Of a stretch of 64,000 nucleotides of DNA, positions 8,735 through 18,552 are shown piece after piece (the stretch's first letter is position 1; the number at the start of each line of letters is the position of its first letter). Below the pieces are notes generated by a model, which was given only the letters and a program-made list of their open reading frames with translations, made no database searches and was not told where the DNA came from. This stretch comes from Bacteroidales bacterium. GTDB taxonomy: Bacteria > Bacteroidota > Bacteroidia > Bacteroidales > UBA932. The translations under genes were made by a program, and so were the position numbers. Location: positions 341,121-405,120 of the forward strand of contig JAFSPG010000018.1 of assembly GCA_017443025.1 (NCBI GenBank), in the 5' to 3' direction.

Positions 8735-9745
8735 ATGGCAATCTTAGCATTTCAAAAACCGGACAAGGTGATTATGCTCGAATGCACTGACACCGTCGGT
8801 CGTTTCGAATTCAGGCCTCTTGAGCCCGGATACGGACAGACCATCGGCAACGCGCTTCGCCGCATTCTCCTTTCTTCCCTGGAAGGTTTTGCTATCAGCT
8901 CGATCAAGATCACCGGTGTGGACGAGGAATTCCAGACCATTCCCGGAGTCATCGAGGGTATGCAAGACATCATCCTCAACCTCAAACAAGTCAGGTTCAA
9001 GAGAATGGTAGATAGTGTCGACTCTGAGGTTGCGAATATCACCGTCAGCGGCAAACAGGAGTTTACCGCAGAGGAGATATCCAAAGGATTGTCTTCTTTC
9101 AAGGTGCTGAATCCTGATCTCCACATCTGCTCGATGGAGCCTTCCGTAAAGATTGAAATCTCCATTACCATCACCAAGGGCCGCGGTTTCGTAGCCTCTG
9201 ACGAGGAAAGGGACGGTAACAATCCTATCGGAACGATTCCCGTGGACGCCATTTACACTCCTATCCGCAAGGTCAACTGGACTGTAGACAACTGGCGCGT
9301 CGAACAGAAAACCGACTACGAAAAGCTTAACCTCGAGATTGTGACCGACGGTTCCATTACCCCCGACGCCGCACTCCAGGACGCTGCGAACATCCTCATC
9401 TACCACTTCAAGCTCTTCACCGATGACAAGAAGCTCACCCTTGAAAGCACAGTGGAGACCGATTCCAAGGAACTCGACGAGGAATCACTTCGCACAAGGC
9501 ATCTGCTCCTGACCAAGCTCTCAGACATGGGTCTGTCCGTAAGGGCATACAACTGCCTGAAAGCCGCCGATATCGACACCTTCGCCGACCTCGTATCCTA
9601 CTCGAGGGCTGAACTTATGAAGTTCCGCAACTTCGGCCGCAAGTCTCTCAACGAGATCGATATCCTGGTCGACAAGATGAAGCTTTCCTTCGGAATGGAT
9701 GTCAGAAAGTATAATATTGAACCCAAGAAAAAGAACAACGTTTAA
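8735..9745 (+). CDS. rpoA: RNA polymerase alpha subunit
   Basis: A 336-residue alpha subunit. The N-terminal dimerisation/assembly domain (about 1-235) contains [20 protein letters not shown]. The C-terminal domain (about 255-325), which contacts promoter DNA and regulators, contains [12 protein letters not shown]-like [17 protein letters not shown] and [12 protein letters not shown]. Only 2 bases separate its stop from rplQ. Confidence 0.98.
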   Translation: MAILAFQKPDKVIMLECTDTVGRFEFRPLEPGYGQTIGNALRRILLSSLEGFAISSIKITGVDEEFQTIPGVIEGMQDIILNLKQVRFKRMVDSVDSEVANITVSGKQEFTAEEISKGLSSFKVLNPDLHICSMEPSVKIEISITITKGRGFVASDEERDGNNPIGTIPVDAIYTPIRKVNWTVDNWRVEQKTDYEKLNLEIVTDGSITPDAALQDAANILIYHFKLFTDDKKLTLESTVETDSKELDEESLRTRHLLLTKLSDMGLSVRAYNCLKAADIDTFADLVSYSRAELMKFRNFGRKSLNEIDILVDKMKLSFGMDVRKYNIEPKKKNNV

Positions 9746-9747
9746 CT

Positions 9748-10260
9748 ATGAGGCACAATAAATCATTCAACCACCTCGGACGTCAGAGCGGACATCGTAA
9801 AGCTACCCTTGCTAACATGGCATCTTCCCTGATTCTTCACAAGAGAATCAACACCACCGTTGCAAAGGCAAAGGCTCTCAAGATGTATCTTGAACCCCTC
9901 GTGACCAAATCCAAGGAGGATACGACCCATTCACGTCGAGTAGTTTTCAGCTACCTGAAGAACAAATTCGCTGTTGCGGAACTCTACCGCACCATCGCTC
10001 CCAAGATCGCCGACCGTCCCGGTGGCTATCTGAGAGTTCTTCACACAGGTTTCCGTCAGGGTGACGCCGCCGAAATGGCACTCGTCGAGTTTGTCGACTT
10101 CAACGAAGCCGCTCTCGCCACCACCACCAAGAAGGAGGCCAAGAAGACTACCCGTCGCAGCCGCACAAAGAAGGCTGAGGCCGCTCCCGCAGAGCCCGCA
10201 GCCCCTGCAGCAGAGGCACCCGCCGAAGCTCCCGCAGCTGAAGAGCCCAAGGCAGAATAA
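9748..10260 (+). CDS. rplQ: 50S ribosomal protein L17 with Ala/Pro/Glu-rich tail
   Basis: A 170-residue L17. The conserved part is residues 1-120, starting [19 protein letters not shown] and ending near the [14 protein letters not shown] segment. After this come a basic stretch ([15 protein letters not shown]) and about 35 residues made almost only of Ala, Pro and Glu, absent from the roughly 120-residue form of Escherichia coli. Such tails are common in Bacteroidetes L17. It is the last gene before a strong terminator. Confidence 0.96.
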   Translation: MRHNKSFNHLGRQSGHRKATLANMASSLILHKRINTTVAKAKALKMYLEPLVTKSKEDTTHSRRVVFSYLKNKFAVAELYRTIAPKIADRPGGYLRVLHTGFRQGDAAEMALVEFVDFNEAALATTTKKEAKKTTRRSRTKKAEAAPAEPAAPAAEAPAEAPAAEEPKAE

Positions 10261-10278
10261 TAATCTGCACTTGTCAGA

Positions 10279-10318
10279 AAAATCCCCGATCGCATTGCGA
10301 CCGGGGATTTTAGTTTTT
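10279..10318 (+). terminator. Rho-independent terminator of the spc-alpha operon
   Basis: A stem of 9 plus 4 base pairs (AAATCCCCG / CGGGGATTT, then TCGC / GCGA around one A-C mismatch) with a 3-base loop, followed by TTTTAGTTTTTAT. It lies 18 bases after the rplQ stop and fits the end of the ribosomal operon. Confidence 0.85.
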
Positions 10319-10337
10319 ATGCCTGTTTAAGAAGGCT

Positions 10338-12272
10338 TTATTTCAATTTAAGGAAAACCTCTATAGCCTGATATTCGGCCATTCCGAGGTCGTTGTAGCT
10401 TGAGGCGGTTGTCTGCGTGCGGTCTTCAGCCCTCTGCCAGAACTCGCGAGGATCGTCGCCGGGGAAGGGAACAATATCTTTCTGGGAAAGATGGCGGAAA
10501 ATGGCGTGACGCTTCTTGATAAGCTCATCCGGGCTTAGAGGCACTGCCATATCTACCCTGCCGAGCTCCCACTCCATCCAGGCGCCACGGTAGAGCCAGA
10601 TGGTAGTAGCCTCGAGCCATTTCTGCCCTTCGTCGAGCAGCTGTTCTACGGCCTCGAGAGCAGCTTCCGTACATACGCGATGGGTTCCGTGAGGGTCTGC
10701 AAGGTCGCCGGCCATATAAATCTGGTCGGGCTTCAGATCCATAAGGAGTTTCTTGATGATATCTACATCGGCCTGAGTGCGTGGATTCTTCTTTATTCCG
10801 CCCGACTCATAGAAGGGCAGGTTGAGGAAGTGGACGTTGGTATTGTCGTTCAGGCCGAAGGAACGGACGGCTCCGCGGGCTTCGCTTCTGCGGATGGCGC
10901 CCTTGATTTCCAGGAGTTCGCGGGGCTCGGGCTCGCCGGGACGTTTGCTGTCAACCAGAGCCTTGACTTTCTCAAACTCATTTGCAAAGCCGAGCTGATG
11001 CGCGGCATCCATATGCTGAAGCACTACATCGTCGTGTACGGCCACGTTACCGGAGGTCTCATAGGCCACATGCACGTCGTGTCCCTGTTCGACCAGACGA
11101 ATGAAGGTTCCGCCCATCGAAATTACGTCGTCGTCGGGATGAGGCGAGAAAATGAGGACCTTCTTGGGGAAAGGAGCCGATTTTACCGGACGGGTAGAAT
11201 CGTCTGCGTTGGGCTTGCCGCCCGGCCAGCCGGTAATCGTATGCTGGAGGTCGTTGAATACGCCGATATTGATCTTGTCGTAAGGTCCGAAAAGTTCGAG
11301 CATCTCGCCGAGACCGTTTTCAAGGTAGTCGCCGAGGGTAAGCTTCAGAATCGGCTTATGGACGGTCTGGCAGAGCCAGATAACAGCCTTGCGAATGAAT
11401 TTCGGAGTCCAGTCGCAGGGGCCGATAAGCCAGGGCGATATGATTCGGGTGAGGCCCGATGCCGACATTTCGTCGGCGTAAAGGGTAATGTTGTTATGAT
11501 GCTGGAGGAAGGAGGCCGCGTAAGCGGGATTTACCGGCTCCTCGACGATTTTCCTGATGATTTCGGCCTTGTTCTCGCCCCAGGCTAGAAGAATGATTCT
11601 TTTGGCGCTCAGCATAGTGTCGATACCCATGGTAATGGCCATTTCCGGGGTGTCGTTTACATTGCTGAAGTTCGCGGACTGGCGCTTGCGGCTCTTGTAT
11701 GAGAGACGTACCAGGCGGGTGCGGGACGTTTCGGAAGCTCCGGCCTCATTGAAACCTATCTGTCCGTTCTCGCCTACGCCCATTACAAGAATATCAAGTT
11801 CGCGGGCCATCTTCTCGTATTCCGCGCAGAATTCGGAGATTTTGTCGTGAGGAAGGGTTGTATAAGGGATATGGATGTTCTCCGGGGAGACGTCTACCTT
11901 CTCGACGAATTCACCGAACAGGGTACGGTTGCGGCCATAGGCTTTTCTGTCGTTGACTACGGGATAATATTCGTCGAGCGAGAATATCTCTACGTCCTTG
12001 AAAGATATCTTTCCTTCTTCGTAGTACCTGGCCAGCCATTTATAAAGCGAAACTGGAGAGGTTCCGGTAGTAAGGCCCAGCTTGAACTTGCGTCCGGGCT
12101 TGGATTTCCGGAACCCATTGACAGCTTCAACTATCTGCTTGGCAATGACCTCGCTGCCGTGGGTCGAGTCGGGAAAAATTTCGGTTTTAATCCTTTCGTA
12201 TGCGTGTAGCACATCATTCGGAAGGTTAGTTTCAATAAGCCCTCCGTCCTTTGGTAACGTAAAGTGTTTCAT
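10338..12272 (-). CDS. PIG-L/LmbE deacetylase fused to a glucosamine-6-phosphate deaminase-like domain
   Basis: A 644-residue two-domain protein of the Bacteroides 'putative glucosamine-6-phosphate deaminase-like' family. Residues 1 to about 290 resemble NagB, including TTGTSPVSLY and LDEYY (Asp100). However, the catalytic DGH of NagB is NGQ here (Asn169 and Gln171), while Glu176 of FNE is kept, so normal deaminase activity is doubtful. Residues about 370-640 are a PIG-L/LmbE zinc hydrolase domain with HPDDD (378-382) and a later DPHGTHR. It follows the LacI-type regulator by 14 bases. A sugar-linked role is likely; the substrate is unknown. Confidence 0.85.
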   Translation of the reverse strand: MKHFTLPKDGGLIETNLPNDVLHAYERIKTEIFPDSTHGSEVIAKQIVEAVNGFRKSKPGRKFKLGLTTGTSPVSLYKWLARYYEEGKISFKDVEIFSLDEYYPVVNDRKAYGRNRTLFGEFVEKVDVSPENIHIPYTTLPHDKISEFCAEYEKMARELDILVMGVGENGQIGFNEAGASETSRTRLVRLSYKSRKRQSANFSNVNDTPEMAITMGIDTMLSAKRIILLAWGENKAEIIRKIVEEPVNPAYAASFLQHHNNITLYADEMSASGLTRIISPWLIGPCDWTPKFIRKAVIWLCQTVHKPILKLTLGDYLENGLGEMLELFGPYDKINIGVFNDLQHTITGWPGGKPNADDSTRPVKSAPFPKKVLIFSPHPDDDVISMGGTFIRLVEQGHDVHVAYETSGNVAVHDDVVLQHMDAAHQLGFANEFEKVKALVDSKRPGEPEPRELLEIKGAIRRSEARGAVRSFGLNDNTNVHFLNLPFYESGGIKKNPRTQADVDIIKKLLMDLKPDQIYMAGDLADPHGTHRVCTEAALEAVEQLLDEGQKWLEATTIWLYRGAWMEWELGRVDMAVPLSPDELIKKRHAIFRHLSQKDIVPFPGDDPREFWQRAEDRTQTTASSYNDLGMAEYQAIEVFLKLK

Positions 12273-12286
12273 ACTGTTATGTGTGG

Positions 12287-13300
12287 TTATTTTTCTGTGG
12301 ATTCTCCCAGGATAAGCTCCGGATTCAGGATAATCTGCTTCGGCTCCTTGCCGTCAATCATATCGACTAGGACTTCGACTGATTTTTCGCCGAGCTCCTT
12401 GAGAGGCTGGACGATATGGGTGACCGTCCTGCGGTATAAACTGTAAATGTCGCTCTCGTCAAAGCACACAAGGGCGAGGTCGGCCGGGGTCTTTACGCCT
12501 TTTTTCTTCATCACCGACAAGACGGCCGCAGACAGGGAATAGGTGGGCATGAACAGGGCCTCAACTCCCCTCTTGATGGCATCGTCAATGATTTCCTCGA
12601 CTTCTTCGGCGGCCTTGCCGTAGGTTGTATGGTGTACCGTAGGCGAAAGGCCCGCAGCCTGCATTGCTGAAGCATAACCGATCTCGCGTTCGGTGAGGCT
12701 GGACAGGTCGAGGGCGTAGGAAATCATCTCAATCTTCTTGTAGCCCTTGGAAATGAGTTCGTCTGTGGCAATTTGTCCGGCTTTCTTGTCATCGAGGAGG
12801 ACCTTGCCGGCCTTTGTGATGGATTCGATATCGCGGTCAAGGAGTACGACGGGGATTTTATACGCAATGGCCTTGCTTATGGCATCCTCGCTGCCCGCAC
12901 AGGGAGCCACGATGATACCGTCGATATTATGTGCCATTACCATCTCCAGAACCTCCGCCAGCTTGCTGGCTTTATCTTCGGAGCTTGAGAAGAAGACATT
13001 GTATCCGAGTTCGTTGGCTTTATTTTCTATCCACCTTGAGATTCCGGCAAAGAATCTGTTCGAGATGTCATTGGGGATAACGGCGATGGTGTTTGAACGG
13101 CCGCTGCGAAGCGAGGCTGCCGAAAGATTTCGCCTATAGCCGAGTCTCTCCGCCACGGCGAGAACCCTTTTTGCAGTATCGGCGTTGACCGGGCATATAA
13201 GATTGCCGGCATCGTCCTTCTTTGCATTCATCACGAATGAAACCAGCGTGACCGAAACGTTGGCCTCACGCGCTACATCCCTGATTGTGACTCGTTTCAT
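12287..13300 (-). CDS. LacI-family transcriptional regulator
   Basis: A 337-residue repressor-type protein. Residues 1-60 form the helix-turn-helix and hinge (MKRVTIRDVAREANVSVTLV). The rest is a periplasmic-binding-protein-like sensor domain (NTIAVIPNDISNRFFAGI; VVLLDRDIE). The ATG at 13300 is chosen because a perfect AAAAGGAGGA ribosome site lies just upstream; the frame stays open a further 24 codons. It lies in the same operon as the deaminase/deacetylase fusion and very likely controls it. The ligand is unknown, probably an amino-sugar derivative. Confidence 0.9.
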   Translation of the reverse strand: MKRVTIRDVAREANVSVTLVSFVMNAKKDDAGNLICPVNADTAKRVLAVAERLGYRRNLSAASLRSGRSNTIAVIPNDISNRFFAGISRWIENKANELGYNVFFSSSEDKASKLAEVLEMVMAHNIDGIIVAPCAGSEDAISKAIAYKIPVVLLDRDIESITKAGKVLLDDKKAGQIATDELISKGYKKIEMISYALDLSSLTEREIGYASAMQAAGLSPTVHHTTYGKAAEEVEEIIDDAIKRGVEALFMPTYSLSAAVLSVMKKKGVKTPADLALVCFDESDIYSLYRRTVTHIVQPLKELGEKSVEVLVDMIDGKEPKQIILNPELILGESTEK

Positions 13301-13337
13301 AATGTTATCCTCCTTTTGAGTTGCCAAAAAACCTTGC

Positions 13338-13355
13338 CATTTAGCAAACGAAATG
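13338..13355 (-). promoter_or_regulatory. Candidate operator of the LacI-type regulator
   Basis: An inverted repeat CATTT-N8-AAATG lies between the regulator's -7 box and its start codon, roughly 7-25 bases after the expected transcription start. Position and two-fold symmetry fit an autorepression site. No second copy was identified. Confidence 0.35.
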
Positions 13356-13368
13356 CATAATAGGCATC

Positions 13369-13399
13369 GCAAGTTAGTAATTCTTTAAAACTTTTCAAA
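13369..13399 (-). promoter_or_regulatory. Bacteroidetes-type promoter of the LacI regulator operon
   Basis: Read on the minus strand: TTTG (13399-13396), exactly 19 bases, then TAACTTGC (13376-13369), one base from the TAnnTTTG consensus. The start codon is about 70 bases downstream. Confidence 0.6.
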
Positions 13400-13465
13400 A
13401 AATTTTAAATGCTTTCGTAACAGGCTCAATATGCCCTTAACGGCTTTTAATTGCGGATTTTTTTG

Positions 13466-13473
13466 TATCTTCG
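13466..13473 (+). promoter_or_regulatory. Probable -7 box for hppA
   Basis: TATCTTCG, one mismatch to TAnnTTTG, 45 bases before the hppA start. A run of T at 13445-13448 is the only -33 candidate and its spacing (17) is short. Confidence 0.4.
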
Positions 13474-13518
13474 CCCTTTGGATTAGTTTTGATTATAAAA
13501 ATTGTAATTGATAAGACT

Positions 13519-15714
13519 ATGACTATTGACAATTTGTTCTTTCTGGTTCCCGCGGCGGCTCTTATAGCCCTCTTTTTCGCGTGGTTCTTCTTCAAGCAGA
13601 TGATGCGCGAGAGCGAAGGAACCGTAACTATGAAAGAAATCGCACAGTATGTGCGCGAAGGTGCGATGGCCTATCTGAAACAGCAGTATAAGGTCGTCGT
13701 CATTGTTTTTGCCGTTCTGGCTGTTTTCTTTGCTTTCCTGGCCTACGGCCTTGGTATCCAGAACAACTGGGTGCCTTTCGCCTTCCTCACCGGCGGTTTC
13801 TTCTCCGGTCTCGCAGGCTTTATCGGAATGAAGACCGCCACCTATGCTTCCGCAAGAACGGCCAACGCTACGATGCGCAGCCTTAACAGCGGTCTCAAGA
13901 TTGCCTTCCGCAGCGGTGCCGTCATGGGCCTTACCGTTGTAGGTCTCGGCCTCCTGGATATCGCAATCTGGTGGAAAGTTCTCGACTTCTTCGTAGATGA
14001 GCCCGACGCAAGCCAGAAACTCGTCGTCATTACCACCACGATGCTTACCTTCGGTATGGGTGCCTCCACTCAGGCCCTGTTTGCCCGTGTCGGCGGCGGT
14101 ATCTATACCAAGGCTGCTGACGTAGGCGCCGACATAGTCGGCAAGGTAGAGCAGGATATTCCTGAGGATGACCCCCGCAATCCCGCCACCATTGCCGATA
14201 ACGTAGGCGACAACGTAGGTGACGTTGCCGGTATGGGCGCCGACCTCTACGAGTCCTACTGCGGTTCTATCCTCGCCACTATGGCCCTCGGTGCATCCGC
14301 CTTCTTCGGAGACACCGCAATGCAGCTCAAAGCCATTCTCGCTCCTATGACGATCGCTGCTCTTGGCGTTGTATTCTCGGTTCTCGGCATCTATGCCGTA
14401 AGGACAAATGAAGGAGCATCGCTGCAGAAACTTCTCAAATCCCTCAGCATCGGCACCAACCTCAGCGCCGTGCTCATCGGTCTCGCCACTTTCGGTATTT
14501 TCTACCTCATAGGCTTCGAGAACTGGTGGCAGATGTCTCTGTCTGTGCTTTCCGGTCTTATCGCCGGCGTCATTATCGGCAAGATTACCGAATACTATAC
14601 TTCTCACTCATATAAGCCTACCCGCAAGCTGGCTGAAAGCTCCCAGACAGGCCCCGCAACCGTCATTATCGAAGGTGTGGGCCTTGGTATGATTTCCACC
14701 GCCATCCCGGTTCTGACCATCGCCGTGGCTATTATCCTTTCCTATGGCTTCGCTACCGGCTTTGAATTCAGTCCCGCAAGCCTGAGCAATGGCCTTTACG
14801 GCATTTCAATCGCCGCAGTTGGTATGCTTTCAACCCTCGGTATCACCCTTGCTACCGACGCCTACGGCCCTATCGCCGACAATGCCGGCGGCAATGCCCA
14901 GATGAGCGAACTCGATCCTTCCGTCCGCGAGAAGACTGACGTTCTCGACGCCCTTGGCAATACCACCGCAGCAACTGGCAAGGGTTTCGCCATCGGCTCC
15001 GCAGCCCTTACAGCCCTTGCTCTGCTTGCCTCCTATATCGAGGAAATCAAGATTGGCTTCGGCCACCTCGCTGAAAAAGGCGGAGAACTGGCATCCCAGT
15101 TCTCTGAACTTGCCTCTTCAAGCATCACCCAGATTGTAGATTATTTCAACATTTCCCTGATGAACCCCGTGGTTCTGGTTGGTATTTTCATCGGTTCGAT
15201 GATGGCCTTCCTCTTCTGCGGCATGACCATGAACTCCGTCGGACGTGCAGCCTCCAAGATGGTCGTTGAGGTCCGCCGCCAGTTCCGCGAGATTGCAGGT
15301 ATCCTCGAAGGCAAGCAGCGCCCCGACTATACCTCCTGCGTTAAAATCTCCACCAAAGCCGCTCAGCACGAAATGGTACTTCCGGCCCTGCTGGCCATCA
15401 TAGCTCCCGTCCTCGTGGGTGTCATCCTCGGCCCTGCCGGTGTTATCGGCCTTCTTGGCGGCGGCCTCGGCGCAGGTTTCGTCCTGGCTATCTTCCTTGC
15501 CAATTCAGGCGGCGCCTGGGACAATGCAAAGAAATATGTCGAGGAGGGTAACTTCGGCGGCAAGAACTCCGACTGCCACAAGGCTACCATCGTCGGTGAT
15601 ACCGTGGGCGATCCCTTCAAGGATACCAGCGGCCCTTCCCTGAACATCCTCATCAAGCTTATGTCGATGGTTTCTATCGTAATGGCCGGCCTTACCGTTC
15701 TTCTTCATTGCTAA
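13519..15714 (+). CDS. hppA: Membrane-bound pyrophosphatase, potassium-dependent type, cation-pumping
   Basis: An integral membrane pump of about 731 residues and roughly 16 helices that couples pyrophosphate hydrolysis to export of H+ and/or Na+. The substrate loop is clear around residues 200-240 ([19 protein letters not shown], then [18 protein letters not shown]). Near residue 490, [16 protein letters not shown] has Ala where potassium-independent enzymes have Lys, which marks the K+-dependent class. Many Bacteroidetes members pump Na+; which ion is moved here cannot be told. ATG 13519 is chosen over the TTG at 13489. aspC follows after 5 bases. Confidence 0.95.
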   Translation: MTIDNLFFLVPAAALIALFFAWFFFKQMMRESEGTVTMKEIAQYVREGAMAYLKQQYKVVVIVFAVLAVFFAFLAYGLGIQNNWVPFAFLTGGFFSGLAGFIGMKTATYASARTANATMRSLNSGLKIAFRSGAVMGLTVVGLGLLDIAIWWKVLDFFVDEPDASQKLVVITTTMLTFGMGASTQALFARVGGGIYTKAADVGADIVGKVEQDIPEDDPRNPATIADNVGDNVGDVAGMGADLYESYCGSILATMALGASAFFGDTAMQLKAILAPMTIAALGVVFSVLGIYAVRTNEGASLQKLLKSLSIGTNLSAVLIGLATFGIFYLIGFENWWQMSLSVLSGLIAGVIIGKITEYYTSHSYKPTRKLAESSQTGPATVIIEGVGLGMISTAIPVLTIAVAIILSYGFATGFEFSPASLSNGLYGISIAAVGMLSTLGITLATDAYGPIADNAGGNAQMSELDPSVREKTDVLDALGNTTAATGKGFAIGSAALTALALLASYIEEIKIGFGHLAEKGGELASQFSELASSSITQIVDYFNISLMNPVVLVGIFIGSMMAFLFCGMTMNSVGRAASKMVVEVRRQFREIAGILEGKQRPDYTSCVKISTKAAQHEMVLPALLAIIAPVLVGVILGPAGVIGLLGGGLGAGFVLAIFLANSGGAWDNAKKYVEEGNFGGKNSDCHKATIVGDTVGDPFKDTSGPSLNILIKLMSMVSIVMAGLTVLLHC

Positions 15715-15719
15715 ATAAT

Positions 15720-16916
15720 ATGGCTCAGCATATATCGTCACGCGTACGTAATCTTTCTCCGTCGGCCACCCTTGAGATGTCCCGCAAGAGCGGGGAGCTG
15801 AAAGCTCAGGGCATAGATGTCATCAATCTGTCGATAGGGGAGCCTGACTTCAATACACCTCAGGCGATAAAAGACGCTGCCGTTCAGGCTCTGGAGAATA
15901 ATGTTACCAAGTATTCTCCGGTCCCCGGCTTCGCTCCGCTAAGGCAGGCCATTGCAGACAAGCTCCTGCACGAAAACAACCTGCATTATCTGCCTGAAGA
16001 GATTATGGTCTCGTCCGGAGCTAAGCAAAGCATCTGCAATGCCCTTCTGGCCCTTGTAGATGAAGGCGACGAAGTGATTATCCCCGCCCCGTATTGGGTG
16101 AGCTATCCGCAGATGGTGAAGATTGCCGGAGGAAAGCCGGTATTTGTCGATGCCCCGATCGAGCAGGATTTCAAGATTACTCCTGCCCAACTCGAGGCGG
16201 CAATCACTCCCAAAACCAGACTGATGATTCTCTGCTCGCCGAGCAATCCTTCTGGAGCCGTTTATTCCGCACAGGAACTCGAAGGTCTTGCAAAGGTATT
16301 TTTGTCTCACGAAGACCTGCTGGTTCTTTCGGACGAGATTTACGAGCATATCAACTATACCGGGGCCCACGCTTCGATTGCAGCAGTTCCCGGGATGAGA
16401 GAGCGCACGGTTATAATCAACGGTGTCTCCAAGGCATACGCGATGACCGGCTGGAGAATCGGCTTTATTGCAGGTCCCAAGTGGATCGTGTCGGCCTGCA
16501 ACACCCTTCAGGGTCAATATACCGGCGGTCCCTGTTCAATCAGCCAGAAAGCCGCACAGGCTGCATGGTCTGGCTCACAGGACTGCGTCGAGCAGATGCG
16601 TCAGGCATTCCAGCGTCGCAGGGACCTTACTGTTCGCCTCATAAAGGAAATTCCCGGGCTCGTGGCAAACGAGCCTCAGGGAGCCTTCTATCTGTTGCCG
16701 AAATGCTCTTCTTTCTATGGCAAATCCGACGGTTCAAGGGTTATAAATTCCTCTTCAGACCTTGCAATGTATCTTCTTGAGGAAGCACACGTTGCAATAG
16801 TCGGCGGAGAATCCTTCGGTGCCCCGGACTGCTTCCGCATCTCCTATGCGGCGTCAGAGGAAGAAATCAAGGAGGCCTCAGCCCGCATTAAAGCTGCTCT
16901 TGCAAAGCTGAAATAA
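15720..16916 (+). CDS. aspC: Pyridoxal-phosphate aminotransferase, aspartate aminotransferase type
   Basis: A 398-residue class I aminotransferase (fold type I) that moves amino groups between aspartate or a related amino acid and 2-oxoglutarate. The PLP lysine is Lys238 in NGVSKAYAMTGWRIGF. CSPSNPSGAV carries the conserved Asn-Pro, and the C-terminal FRISYAASEE carries the substrate-carboxylate Arg. ATG 15720 is used; a TTG start at 15708 would overlap hppA. Substrate specificity within the family cannot be fixed from sequence alone. Confidence 0.88.
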   Translation: MAQHISSRVRNLSPSATLEMSRKSGELKAQGIDVINLSIGEPDFNTPQAIKDAAVQALENNVTKYSPVPGFAPLRQAIADKLLHENNLHYLPEEIMVSSGAKQSICNALLALVDEGDEVIIPAPYWVSYPQMVKIAGGKPVFVDAPIEQDFKITPAQLEAAITPKTRLMILCSPSNPSGAVYSAQELEGLAKVFLSHEDLLVLSDEIYEHINYTGAHASIAAVPGMRERTVIINGVSKAYAMTGWRIGFIAGPKWIVSACNTLQGQYTGGPCSISQKAAQAAWSGSQDCVEQMRQAFQRRRDLTVRLIKEIPGLVANEPQGAFYLLPKCSSFYGKSDGSRVINSSSDLAMYLLEEAHVAIVGGESFGAPDCFRISYAASEEEIKEASARIKAALAKLK

Positions 16917-16969
16917 AGATCCCCGGGCAGATTTTATAGAATATAGATAGGTGATTTAGAAAAAAAACA

Positions 16970-16977
16970 TAACTTTG
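16970..16977 (+). promoter_or_regulatory. Probable -7 box of nagB promoter
   Basis: TAACTTTG matches TAnnTTTG fully and lies 58 bases before the nagB start. No TTTG is seen at the proper distance upstream, so the promoter call rests on this box alone. Confidence 0.45.
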
Positions 16978-17035
16978 CACCGAATTCCTGCCGCCGTTGC
17001 AGGAAAAATAGTTCAATAAATAAACTTTTAAATCT

Positions 17036-17833
17036 ATGAAAGTTATCATTCGTAAGAACTCCGCCGAGGGTTCTCTGTGGACAGCCCACTACATCGCTGC
17101 CAAAATCAACGAAAAAGCCGCAAAGTCTGACAAACCGTTCGTAATCGGTCTCTGCACCGGTTCAACTCCTATCGAGACCTACGCCGAACTCATCCGTATG
17201 GTCAAGGCCGGAGAGGTATCCTTCAAGAACGTCATTTCGTTCAACATGGATGAATACGTAGGCCTTCCGGTCGAACACCCCGAGAGCTACCACTCCTTCA
17301 TGCACAAGTATCTCTTCGACCATATCGACGAGCCGGCCGAGAATATTCATATCCTTGACGGCAACGCTCCAGACCTTGGCGCTGAGTGTGAAGCCTATGA
17401 GAAGGCAATCGCCGCCGCCGGCGGGTTTGACCTTTTCCTCGGAGGTATCGGCGAAGACGGACATATCGCTTTCAACGAGCCTTTCTCTTCACTTGAGTCC
17501 CGCACCCGCGTCGTTACACTTACCCGCGACACCCGCGAGGTCAACGCCCGTTTCTTCGACGGAGATTGGGAGAAGGTTCCTGCTCAGGCAATGTCTGTCG
17601 GCGTAGCCACCGTTCTTTCTGCCAAAGAGGTTATCATCATCGCATGGGGCAGCAAGAAAGCCCGCGCACTCAAGGATGCCATCGAGGGCCCTATGTCTCA
17701 TTATTGCACAGTCAGCGGCCTGCAGGCCCATCCTGCCGGCACTATTGTTTGCGATGAACAGGCCGTCGGTGAACTTAAGGTCAATTCCTACCGCTACTTC
17801 AAGGCCATCGAGGCGGCTGAGTCCGGTAAATAA
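17036..17833 (+). CDS. nagB: Glucosamine-6-phosphate deaminase
   Basis: Converts glucosamine 6-phosphate to fructose 6-phosphate and ammonia, the last step of amino-sugar catabolism. It is 265 residues, the family norm. The full catalytic set is present and aligns residue for residue with the Escherichia coli enzyme: Asp72 (MDEYVG), Asp141 and His143 (GEDGHIAFNEP) and Glu148. This contrasts with the deaminase-like half of the fusion protein at 10338-12272. It has its own upstream -7 box and a strong terminator after it. Confidence 0.97.
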   Translation: MKVIIRKNSAEGSLWTAHYIAAKINEKAAKSDKPFVIGLCTGSTPIETYAELIRMVKAGEVSFKNVISFNMDEYVGLPVEHPESYHSFMHKYLFDHIDEPAENIHILDGNAPDLGAECEAYEKAIAAAGGFDLFLGGIGEDGHIAFNEPFSSLESRTRVVTLTRDTREVNARFFDGDWEKVPAQAMSVGVATVLSAKEVIIIAWGSKKARALKDAIEGPMSHYCTVSGLQAHPAGTIVCDEQAVGELKVNSYRYFKAIEAAESGK

Positions 17834-17842
17834 TAATTTCAG

Positions 17843-17876
17843 TGACGGAGCGATTTTTTTTCGCTCCGTCATTTTT
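17843..17876 (+). terminator. Rho-independent terminator after nagB
   Basis: An 11-bp perfect stem (TGACGGAGCGA / TCGCTCCGTCA) with a T-only loop, followed by TTTTT. It lies 9 bases after the nagB stop. Confidence 0.9.
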
Positions 17877-17919
17877 ATACGGCCTCCGGCCGGCACAGTA
17901 ACCACAAAAACACACAAAC

Positions 17920-18549
17920 ATGAGCCAACTGCACGTTCTTAACCACCCGATGATTCAGCACAAGCTGACAATAATGCGCGAAAAGGGAACCGGTTCAAAG
18001 GATTTCCGCGAGCTTCTCAAGGAAATTGCCCTTCTGATGGGTTATGAGGTTACCCGCGACATTCCTTTGGAAGAAGTGGAAATTGAGACCCCTATCTGCA
18101 AGACCAGGGCTAATAAAGTCGGAGGACGCAAATTGGCCATAGTCCCCATCCTCCGCGCCGGTCTTGGTATGGTCGAGGGCCTTCAGACTCTTGTGCCTGT
18201 TGCCAAAGTCGGCCATATCGGTCTGTACAGGAACGAAGAAACCCATACGCCCGTGGTTTACTATTGCAAGTTGCCGGAGGATATCAATGACCGTCTTGTC
18301 ATTGTGACCGATCCTATGCTGGCTACCGGCGGCAGTGCGTGCGACGCCCTGACCATGCTCAAGGAGCGCGGCTGCAAAAATATCCGCCTTATGTGCCTTG
18401 TGGGAGTACCCGAGGGTATTGAGCGGGTGAAGAAAGAGCATCCGGATGTAGATATATATCTGGCCGCAGTTGACGAGCGTCTTAACGAGAACGCATACAT
18501 CGTTCCCGGCCTCGGCGACGCCGGAGATCGCATCTTCGGAACGAAATAA
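17920..18549 (+). CDS. upp: Uracil phosphoribosyltransferase
   Basis: Salvages uracil with PRPP to make UMP. The 209-residue protein carries the PRPP-binding loop [18 protein letters not shown] and the uracil-binding C-terminal [18 protein letters not shown]. Early segments such as [14 protein letters not shown] are typical. It ends 3 bases before the stop of pheS on the opposite strand, leaving no room for a terminator between them. Confidence 0.97.
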   Translation: MSQLHVLNHPMIQHKLTIMREKGTGSKDFRELLKEIALLMGYEVTRDIPLEEVEIETPICKTRANKVGGRKLAIVPILRAGLGMVEGLQTLVPVAKVGHIGLYRNEETHTPVVYYCKLPEDINDRLVIVTDPMLATGGSACDALTMLKERGCKNIRLMCLVGVPEGIERVKKEHPDVDIYLAAVDERLNENAYIVPGLGDAGDRIFGTK

Positions 18550-18552
18550 GTT

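Noticed and set aside
13483-14607. A 374-codon open frame antisense to hppA
   Set aside because: Low-complexity, Glu/Gly/His-rich composition typical of a reverse-strand reading of membrane protein DNA.
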